A program made the translations under genes and the position numbers. A stretch of 11,195 nt of DNA from Bacillota bacterium (GTDB taxonomy: Bacteria; Bacillota; Clostridia; Oscillospirales; Acutalibacteraceae). The notes below the pieces were generated by a model. It searched no databases. It saw nothing but the letters and a program-made list of their open reading frames with translations, and was not told the origin of the DNA. The stretch lies in NCBI GenBank assembly GCA_023420245.1, contig JAEZWL010000184.1, positions 1 to 11,195 on the forward strand, given 5' to 3'. Below, one piece after another: positions 5,772 to 11,195 of the stretch; position 1 is the stretch's first letter; each line of letters starts with the position of its first letter.

Positions 5772-7134
5772 AAAAGTAAAGTTTTTTGAATAACACCAAT
5801 AAATAGTATAAAAGCGCGGCACTGACGGCTGGTGTGACAATCCAGCCGATGACGTCCACCTCCAAACGCGTTACTTTTAGGAGCCGATTGATGCTGAGCG
5901 AGGCATTGTAGATCTCGCTCATAAACAAAATTACAATATAAGCCTTTAAGCCGAAAATCGGAATGAGTAACGCGATTAAGATTACACGCATGATGGAATC
6001 GCTGAAATTGTATTTCAGGGAATATAATTGCTGGTCAAGCCCCTTCAGCATTCCGTCTACCACGCTGTCCAGATACATCAGCGGTATAATGGGCGCCATA
6101 ACGCGGAGGATATTCCCAACCTCCGGGCTGCGGTAAAACGCCATTCCAAGGTCGTCGGCAAAAACAATGAGGATGGCCGTAATCAGGAACGAGAAAGTGA
6201 GCGTAAATCGGAACGCGCGTTCCGCGTTGCGCTGAATGGATTTTTGCCTGCCTGCGGCGTTCGCCTCAGCCATCTCCGGAACCAGAAGCATGGAAAGCGC
6301 GCTCAGAAACGCAAAGGGAAAGAACAAAATCGGCATAACCATGCCTTGAATCTCGCCGTACTGTGCCAGAGAGCTTTCCGTTCCCGCTCCGTTTTTTTTC
6401 AGCCCGCGTGGAATCAGAATGTTTTCCGTGCTGCTCAGCAGGCTGCGAAAAACCGAGCCGCAGAGCACAGGGGCGGCGATATGCAGGATGGTACGGTAAA
6501 TTCCGTGGGATTTCTGCCGCGAAAGGCCGAGTTTTTTGGAATAAATCAGGTACAGCAGAGCGATGAAGCCGCAGGAGAACACCTCGCTGATCGTAGAGCC
6601 GAGCATCAGAGCCTCCAGCGGACGGTCGGTATGCCACAGAAGCGCCAGCGAGGCGCTAATCGCGACAATCTGCTCGATAAATTCACCGCAGACTGGAACG
6701 ATGGTATTGCGAATGGCAAGAAAATACCCCTTGAGGCAGGTGCAGACGGCAATAAACGGCAAACCCGGAGCAAGCAGCCTTAAGGCGACTGCCGCATACG
6801 GACTGCCGATAAACTCCGTGGCAATAAAATCGGAAAAAAAGAACAAACCGGCGGCGGCAATAAAGCTGAAAAAAAGTGCGACCAGCAAACAACGCCTTAC
6901 CGCACCGCGCGTTCCCTTCCCTTCAGCGACCATACGGGTAACCGCAAGACCTACACCGGAGGTGCAAATTGTAATCCCTAAAAAGAAAACGGAGAAAATC
7001 AGCTGGTACACGCCCATTCCGGAAGCGCCGATTTTTCCGAAAATAAAGGTGCGAAACCAGATGTTTGAGATTCGGAGCAAGACAGAGCTGACCGTCAGGA
7101 TGATGGCATTCAGAATAAAAACGCGTTTTTTCAT
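5767..7134 (-). CDS. SpoVB/MurJ-type polysaccharide (lipid-linked oligosaccharide) flippase
   Basis: This is a polytopic MOP-superfamily membrane protein of 455 residues with about 12-14 hydrophobic segments. The N-terminal block (LNAIILTVSSVLLRISN, then GASGMGVYQLI and TSGVGLAVTRMVAEG) is typical of the SpoVB/YtgP branch. That branch moves undecaprenyl-linked wall or spore-cortex precursors, or other lipid-linked sugars, across the membrane. In the second half, ALSMLLVPEMAEA and the MYLDSVVDGMLKGLDQQ region fit the repeated half of the fold. The frame opens at a TTG at 7167. The ATG at 7134 (MKKRVFIL) has AAAGGTG eight bases upstream and is preferred. No glycosyltransferases lie nearby, so the exact substrate is not given by context. 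The gene name spoVB would be reasonable only if the organism sporulates. Confidence 0.87.
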   Translation of the reverse strand: MKKRVFILNAIILTVSSVLLRISNIWFRTFIFGKIGASGMGVYQLIFSVFFLGITICTSGVGLAVTRMVAEGKGTRGAVRRCLLVALFFSFIAAAGLFFFSDFIATEFIGSPYAAVALRLLAPGLPFIAVCTCLKGYFLAIRNTIVPVCGEFIEQIVAISASLALLWHTDRPLEALMLGSTISEVFSCGFIALLYLIYSKKLGLSRQKSHGIYRTILHIAAPVLCGSVFRSLLSSTENILIPRGLKKNGAGTESSLAQYGEIQGMVMPILFFPFAFLSALSMLLVPEMAEANAAGRQKSIQRNAERAFRFTLTFSFLITAILIVFADDLGMAFYRSPEVGNILRVMAPIIPLMYLDSVVDGMLKGLDQQLYSLKYNFSDSIMRVILIALLIPIFGLKAYIVILFMSEIYNASLSINRLLKVTRLEVDVIGWIVTPAVSAALLYYLLVLFKKLYFL

Positions 7135-7270
7135 TTGTTTAACACCTTTATAGTTGTTGTTAATCAAATGTATTCGCGCGGCATCAAAAATAAGTCTATA
7201 TTTTTATATCCAAAATGATTATAATAAACTTATGCTATCATTGAAGATTTGATTTTACTGGAGGAAACGA
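7135..7270. promoter_or_regulatory. Divergent AT-rich promoter region between the flippase gene and prmA
   Basis: This short region separates two divergently transcribed genes. TATAAT at 7220-7225 is a consensus -10 for prmA, placing a start site about 40 bases before its ATG. The matching -35 position is poor. The core ATTATAAT (7218-7225) is palindromic, so it also offers a -10 on the - strand, and other AT-rich -10-like strings lie at 7195-7210. No operator repeat or riboswitch was recognised. Confidence 0.45.
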
Positions 7271-8188
7271 ATGGACTGGACGGAAATCACCATATCGGTG
7301 GACGCAAAGGAAATTGATAAAGCCGGAGATATCGCACAGATGGTTGTGCCCTATGGAATCTATATTGAGGATTATTCTCATTTAAATGAAGAAGTGGAAG
7401 AAATAGCGCATATCGATTTAATCGATGAGGAGCTGCTGAAAAAAGACCGCACGAAGGCAAAGGTGCATGTATATATCAGCCCGGAGGAGAACCCGGCGGA
7501 AGCCGTTTCATTCCTGCGCGAGCGCTATCGCGCGGAGGGCATTGCACACGAGATTGCAACCGATTCCTGCGTGGAAGAAGACTGGATCAACAACTGGAAA
7601 AAGTACTTTAAACCGATTTTGGTTGGGGAAAAACTTCTGATTCGCCCGACCTGGGAGGAAGAATATGAAGCCGGAGACCGCAAAGTTCTTCATTTGGAGC
7701 CCGGTCTTGCGTTTGGCACCGGAACCCACGAAACAACAAGACTCTGCATGGAGCTGCTGGAGGAACATGTACAGCCAGGCTATGAGGTGCTGGACGTCGG
7801 CTGCGGCAGCGGAATTCTTTCCGTGGCGGCGCTGCTTCTCGGAGCGGAAAAAGCCGTCGGTGTGGATATCGACGCGCTCGCGGTCAAAACAGCGGTGCAG
7901 AACGCGGAAATCAATCAGGTTGAAGACCGCTTCACGGGAATTTGCGGCGATCTGACCGACAAGGTCAGTGGGAAATATCATATTGTCGTCGCGAACATCG
8001 TTGCCGACGTCATCATCATGCTGACGAAGGATATCGAACAGTTTATGTATCCGGATACGGTCTATTTGATGAGCGGCATCATCGATACGCGCGAAAACGA
8101 CGTCCTCATGGCACTCGAGGATAAATTCGAGATTACCGCAAGAAAATCGGAAAAAGGCTGGGTCGCTTTGGCCGCAAAGCTGAAATAA
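7271..8188 (+). CDS. prmA: Ribosomal protein L11 methyltransferase
   Basis: PrmA trimethylates several amino groups of ribosomal protein L11 using SAM, in the cytosol. The 305 residues match the family length. The N-terminal L11-binding domain (about 1-95) is followed by EEDWINNWKKYFKP (about 102-115). The characteristic EPGLAFGTGTHETT lies at 143-156, SAM motif I DVGCGSG at 175-181, VDIDALAV (about 198-205) holds the ribose-binding acidic residue, and NIVADVI is at 242-248, the active-site motif shared with N-methyltransferases. GGAGG (7260-7264) lies six bases before the ATG. It is the first gene of a three-gene run with the small Cys-rich protein and a GNAT. In many Firmicutes prmA sits beside dnaJ or rsmE, which are absent here. 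Confidence 0.96.
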   Translation: MDWTEITISVDAKEIDKAGDIAQMVVPYGIYIEDYSHLNEEVEEIAHIDLIDEELLKKDRTKAKVHVYISPEENPAEAVSFLRERYRAEGIAHEIATDSCVEEDWINNWKKYFKPILVGEKLLIRPTWEEEYEAGDRKVLHLEPGLAFGTGTHETTRLCMELLEEHVQPGYEVLDVGCGSGILSVAALLLGAEKAVGVDIDALAVKTAVQNAEINQVEDRFTGICGDLTDKVSGKYHIVVANIVADVIIMLTKDIEQFMYPDTVYLMSGIIDTRENDVLMALEDKFEITARKSEKGWVALAAKLK

Positions 8189-8203
8189 ACGGAGGCTATG
8201 GAA

Positions 8204-8368
8204 ATGACTCTCGAAAACGGTATGGAAGTTTGCAGCTGCCCGAAAAAAGACTGCGAGCGCCACGGGAAATGCGTGGAATGTCTGGAGCACCACTTGAATC
8301 ATAAAAGGCACCCTCCGTACTGCAAGCGGGTCAGGGCGAAGCGATCAAAGAAAAAGCAGGAGGCTTAG
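8204..8368 (+). CDS. Small Cys/His-rich protein, possible zinc-binding, function unknown
   Basis: This is a 54-residue protein. Residues 10-40 hold six cysteines (10, 12, 17, 23, 26, 40) and several histidines (20, 29, 30, 33, 36). The order C-x-C-P-x3-C-x2-H-G-x-C-x2-C-x2-H-H suggests a compact metal site. The C-terminal 14 residues are strongly basic (KRVRAKRSKKK), compatible with RNA or ribosome binding. GGAGG at 8191-8195 lies eight bases before this ATG. An in-frame ATG at 8198 is too close to that site. The gene starts 15 bp after prmA and ends 3 bp before the GNAT gene, so it is almost certainly translated within the operon. Similar short CPKKDC-x2-HG proteins are, to my recollection, found as hypotheticals in Clostridia. 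No function can be assigned. Confidence 0.75.
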   Translation: MTLENGMEVCSCPKKDCERHGKCVECLEHHLNHKRHPPYCKRVRAKRSKKKQEA

Positions 8369-8371
8369 CCG

Positions 8372-8884
8372 TTGAGCATGGAAATTAAAATTCTTCCGGC
8401 TCAGCCGTCTGATGCGCCGAAGATCAGCCAAATCCACGCCGCAAGCTGGAAGTCCGCCTACCGCGGAATGGTTCCACAGAAGTATCTGGATGAGCTGAGG
8501 GACGATTTTTGGACGGAGAAATTTACCCGTTGGCTGAGGAAGGGAACTCTCAGAACGAAAATGCTGTTTGCAGGAGAAACACCGGTCGGATGTACGGCTT
8601 ACGGAGAATCACGGGACGAGAAGTACCCGGATTGGGGTGAGATTGTTTCGATTTACCTGAGCCCGGAGGGTTACCGGAAGGGCTACGGCACGCTTCTTTT
8701 GCAGGCGGCGCTGGATGATCTGAAGGCGCAGGGGTTTTCAACCTGTTTCCTTTGGGTGCTCGAAGAAAACAGCAATGCCCGGCAGTTTTATGAAAAGAAC
8801 GCCTTTACCCTCACGCAGGATACCTGCCACTGCGAGGTGATGGGGCAGGAGCTGACCGATATCCGCTATATCATTGCTTTATAA
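8372..8884 (+). CDS. GNAT family N-acetyltransferase
   Basis: This 170-residue single-domain acetyl-CoA-dependent acetyltransferase has an unknown acceptor. The N terminus IRxAxxxDAxxI-like IKILPAQPSDAPKISQIH and the AASWKSAYRGMVPQKYLD block are typical of a common bacterial GNAT group. Motif A runs through IVSIYLSPEGYRKGYGTLLL (91-110), with the acetyl-CoA pyrophosphate loop RKGYGT. Motif B is EENSNARQFYEKNAF (about 131-145). The start is a TTG at 8372. AGGAGG at 8358-8363 sits eight bases before it, and within the upstream coding sequence, whereas the next ATG (8378) would be 14 bases away. It lies next to prmA, but there is no direct evidence that it acts on a ribosomal protein as RimI-type enzymes do. 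Confidence 0.88.
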   Translation: MSMEIKILPAQPSDAPKISQIHAASWKSAYRGMVPQKYLDELRDDFWTEKFTRWLRKGTLRTKMLFAGETPVGCTAYGESRDEKYPDWGEIVSIYLSPEGYRKGYGTLLLQAALDDLKAQGFSTCFLWVLEENSNARQFYEKNAFTLTQDTCHCEVMGQELTDIRYIIAL

Positions 8885-8890
8885 AGAAGA

Positions 8891-8927
8891 GGAACCGATG
8901 GAATGCTTATCCGTCGGTTCCTTTTTT
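8891..8927 (+). terminator. Intrinsic terminator after the prmA operon
   Basis: Bases 8891-8902 pair with 8910-8921 over 12 bp with one G-T wobble and a seven-base loop. TTTTTT follows at 8922-8927. The stem starts 6 bp after the GNAT stop. On the - strand the stem would be followed by TCTTCTTTAT, so it may also end pheA transcription, whose stop is at 8926-8928. Confidence 0.92.
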
Positions 8928-10050
8928 ATTCAGTTTCGGTATAGTTTCCTAAAAAGGAGAAGCGGGGCAATTCGTCATATAACGCGCAAATCAAATCCAG
9001 CGTCTGCTTCTCGTGTACGTTTCCGGCAAAATCCAAATAAAAGTCATACTCAAAGGTCTTGCCTTCAATCGGGCGGCTTTCGATTTTTGTCAGGTTCAAT
9101 CCCGCTGCGGCAAAGCGTGCAAGCACGCTGTAAAGCGTTCCGGTTTTGTGCGCGATGGAAAAGCAGAGACTGATTTTCTGCGCGTTCTCCGGAATGAACA
9201 GCCTTTTGCTGATCACGATAAACCGGGTGCAATTGTTGGAGTTGTTTTCAATATTTCTGTCAAGCACGGATAATCCGTGCTCCTTTGCCGCACGCTCCGA
9301 GCAGATGGCGGCAATCGCAGGTTCCCTTCGTGCCGAAACGTCCTGTGCGGCGGCTGTGGTGCTGGAGCAGGGCAGAGGGCGCATATCGTGCTCTGCGATA
9401 TAATCGGAGCACTGCGCCAAAGCCTGCGGGTGGGAGTACACCGTTCCGATGCGGTCGACGCTGACATTCTGTGCCGCCGCAATGCAATGATGAATATGCA
9501 TGGTCGAGGCGGATATGATGTAGAACCGGTATTTTAGGATTAAGTCGTAGACTTCACTGACGGAGCCGGCAGAGGAATTCTCCACCGGAAGCAGCCCCAG
9601 ATCGGCGGTGCCGCTCTCCACCGCTGCGAAAATCTCCGCGAAGCTCGAGTAAAACCGAGGGGATGCCTTTGGGTAGAGATGGATTAACGCCTCATGGGAA
9701 TTGGAGCCGCTTTCTCCCAGACACGCGATTTTGCCTGCCTTCTGCGGCGCTGTATCCGATGCTTCAATCTGGGAACGAAGCTCAGTGCCGCTGCCCAGAA
9801 GGTCATGCTGAATTGCACGGCTCATCTCCATTAAATTCGAGAAGAGAATCCGCGCGTTTCCGCCGTATTCTCCGGCTTGCTCCTGCACCTTGTCGAGAAT
9901 ATCCTGTTCCCTTCCGGCCTGAAATACCGGGAGGTTCTGTTCTTTTTTTATTGCGGCGACTTTTTTGGCGCAATCCATGCGGGCGATGAACAGGGGCAGC
10001 AGTTTTTCATCAATATTATTAATTTCATTTCTGATTTCGTCAAGTGTCAT
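8926..10050 (-). CDS. pheA: Bifunctional chorismate mutase / prephenate dehydratase (P-protein)
   Basis: The protein converts chorismate to prephenate and then phenylpyruvate, committing flux to phenylalanine. The AroQ-type chorismate mutase domain (about 1-85) shows R7, R24, K35, R47 and E48 in the spacing of the known active-site residues. The prephenate dehydratase domain (about 107-282) has LPVENSSAGSV (about 154-164) and the catalytic TRF with T275. Its first glycine-rich motif reads CLGESGSNSHEA, somewhat different from the usual GPxGTFSHxA. A C-terminal ACT domain carries GTLYSVLARF and ESRP (324-327), the phenylalanine feedback site. The 374 residues match the family. AAGGA lies seven bases before the ATG. 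It is downstream of aroC with a 41-bp gap, in the same operon. Confidence 0.95.
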   Translation of the reverse strand: MTLDEIRNEINNIDEKLLPLFIARMDCAKKVAAIKKEQNLPVFQAGREQDILDKVQEQAGEYGGNARILFSNLMEMSRAIQHDLLGSGTELRSQIEASDTAPQKAGKIACLGESGSNSHEALIHLYPKASPRFYSSFAEIFAAVESGTADLGLLPVENSSAGSVSEVYDLILKYRFYIISASTMHIHHCIAAAQNVSVDRIGTVYSHPQALAQCSDYIAEHDMRPLPCSSTTAAAQDVSARREPAIAAICSERAAKEHGLSVLDRNIENNSNNCTRFIVISKRLFIPENAQKISLCFSIAHKTGTLYSVLARFAAAGLNLTKIESRPIEGKTFEYDFYLDFAGNVHEKQTLDLICALYDELPRFSFLGNYTETE

Positions 10051-10091
10051 AAAAGCTTCCTTCTAATTCCTGTTTTTCTGCCTGACGTTGG

Positions 10092-11171
10092 TCAGACGAT
10101 AGGAAGGATATTCATCAGCGCGACGGCGGCCGCGGCTTCAACCACCGGAACGGCGCGCGGAACGATGCAGGGGTCGTGCCTGCCCGAAACGTTCAGCGCC
10201 GTGTTTTTTCCGGTGTTCAGGTTTACGCTTTCCTGCTCCCGGCTGATGGAGGGGGTTGGCTTGAACGCTGTGCGGAACACAATCGGCATTCCCGTCGCGA
10301 TTCCGCCCAGAATGCCGCCCGCGTGGTTGCTTTTCGTCTTTACGGTTTCACCGTCAAAACAATAGGAGTCGTTGTTTTCGCTGCCGAACATTCCGGCGGC
10401 ACCGAAGCCGGAGCCGAATTCCACACCCTTGCAGGCCGGAATCGCAAAGAGAATGGAAGAAAAAACCGGTTCAATTCCGCCGAACAGGGTGTCGCCCGTA
10501 CCGGCGGGAACACCCGTTACCGCACACTCTACCACGCCGCCGACGCTGTCCTGCGCGAGACGTGCTTCTTCAATTTTTGCGCGCATCGGGGACTGTGCGT
10601 CTTCGCTGATTACAGAGAAATATTGCGAAGATAAACGGTTCAGCAGGCTTTCGGGAATGTCGGTCATATCAAACGGAGTATCCTTTACTCCACGAATCGA
10701 ATATACATGCGCGCCGATTACGACGCCGCGCCTTCTCAGAATCTGGCGGCATACCGCGCCCGCAAAGAGCATGGGGGCAGTCAGTCTGCCCGAAAAATGC
10801 CCGCCTCCGCGCACATCGTTACATCCTTTATAGCGAAGATACGCCGGGTAATCGGAATGTCCCGGACGCGGAATGATTTTTAACTGCGCGTAATCCCCCG
10901 ACCTTGTGTTGGTATTCTGAATCATCGCGCACAGAGGTGCGCCCGTGGTTTTACCGTCAAGAAATCCGCTGAGAATCTCAGGCAGGTCGCTTTCCTTACG
11001 GGGCGTGCTCGAAAGATCGCGCCCCGGCGCGCGACGGCTCATTTGCAGGCTGATTTCCTCCAGGTCGAGGCTCTCTCCGGCGGGAAGCCCGTCCAGCACT
11101 ACGCCAATCGCCTTTCCGTGACTCTCGCCGAATATTGATATTTTTACTTTTTCACCCCAAATCGACGACAT
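10092..11171 (-). CDS. aroC: Chorismate synthase
   Basis: The enzyme eliminates phosphate from EPSP to form chorismate, the last step of the shikimate pathway. It needs reduced FMN, which it does not consume. The 359 residues are a complete family member. All three signatures are visible: GESHGKAIGVVLDGLPAG with catalytic H18, RPGHSDYPAYLRYKG with H105 followed by NDVRGGGHFSGR (about 118-129), and the C-terminal RHDPC at 331-335 followed by VPRAVPVVEA. SNHAGGILGGIATG (281-294) also fits. A GGGAGG lies eight bases before the ATG, which is complete within the window. Its product is the substrate of PheA, encoded next. Further shikimate or aromatic genes are likely upstream, past the right edge. 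Confidence 0.96.
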   Translation of the reverse strand: MSSIWGEKVKISIFGESHGKAIGVVLDGLPAGESLDLEEISLQMSRRAPGRDLSSTPRKESDLPEILSGFLDGKTTGAPLCAMIQNTNTRSGDYAQLKIIPRPGHSDYPAYLRYKGCNDVRGGGHFSGRLTAPMLFAGAVCRQILRRRGVVIGAHVYSIRGVKDTPFDMTDIPESLLNRLSSQYFSVISEDAQSPMRAKIEEARLAQDSVGGVVECAVTGVPAGTGDTLFGGIEPVFSSILFAIPACKGVEFGSGFGAAGMFGSENNDSYCFDGETVKTKSNHAGGILGGIATGMPIVFRTAFKPTPSISREQESVNLNTGKNTALNVSGRHDPCIVPRAVPVVEAAAAVALMNILPIV

Positions 11172-11195
11172 TCGCGTTCCCTCCCAGTGTATTAT

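Noticed and set aside
6028..6783. 251-residue open frame on the + strand within the flippase gene
   Set aside because: The translation is polar and low-complexity (rich in N, R, Q, H), with no ribosome binding site. The opposite strand encodes a coherent polytopic membrane protein.
4155..7134. Possibility that the flippase, methyltransferase and CmpB-family genes form a defence or polysaccharide cluster
   Set aside because: There are no glycosyltransferases, nucleases, ATPases or effector domains, and the middle gene differs in composition and has its own promoter. Coincidental adjacency is the simpler reading.
7508..8311. 267-residue open frame on the - strand
   Set aside because: It is antisense to prmA and the small Cys-rich gene, both with clear motifs and ribosome binding sites. 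It is a mirror of GC-biased codons.
1..11195. Search for CRISPR repeats, tRNA genes, transposases, integrases or attachment sites
   Set aside because: No regularly spaced repeats, cloverleaf sequences, recombinase motifs or target-site duplications were found.

Overview
The window looks like a chromosomal piece of a low-to-middle GC Gram-positive anaerobe in class Clostridia, probably an Oscillospirales/Ruminococcaceae-type organism. This is inferred from the T-box leader, strong AGGAGG-type ribosome binding sites, a SpoVB-type flippase, a CmpB-family membrane protein and a fused AroQ-PheA P-protein. No species can be assigned from the sequence alone. Most of the window is ordinary core metabolism. 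No CRISPR array, tRNA, rRNA, transposase, phage gene or origin was seen.

Region 1 (1-4122, + strand) is a branched-chain amino acid operon. The 3' part of a T-box riboswitch with its antiterminator/terminator switch precedes ilvB and ilvN (acetohydroxyacid synthase catalytic and regulatory subunits), then ilvA (threonine ammonia-lyase) and ridA (enamine/imine deaminase). IlvA makes 2-oxobutyrate, which IlvBN condenses with pyruvate for isoleucine. RidA clears the reactive enamine/imine intermediates released by IlvA. A possible intergenic terminator or attenuator sits between ilvN and ilvA, and a 19-bp perfect hairpin closes the operon.

Region 2 (4155-7134, - strand) reads, in the direction of transcription, SpoVB/MurJ-like lipid-linked oligosaccharide flippase, a class I SAM-dependent methyltransferase, then a CmpB-family (PF06541) membrane protein. 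The methyltransferase and its flanks are conspicuously AT-rich. It has its own promoter-like sequence, overlapped by repeated AAACGA half-sites that look like a repressor operator, so it may be an acquired, separately controlled gene.

Region 3 (7271-8927, + strand) holds prmA (ribosomal protein L11 methyltransferase), a 54-residue Cys/His-rich protein of unknown function and a GNAT acetyltransferase. They are tightly spaced and end at a canonical terminator.

Region 4 (8926-11171, - strand) holds aroC (chorismate synthase) followed by pheA (chorismate mutase-prephenate dehydratase), the last common aromatic step and the phenylalanine branch. The operon probably continues upstream beyond the right edge of the window.

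The items most worth a second look are the small Cys/His-rich protein and the operator-like promoter of the AT-rich methyltransferase. Nothing here clearly amounts to a new defence or mobile system.
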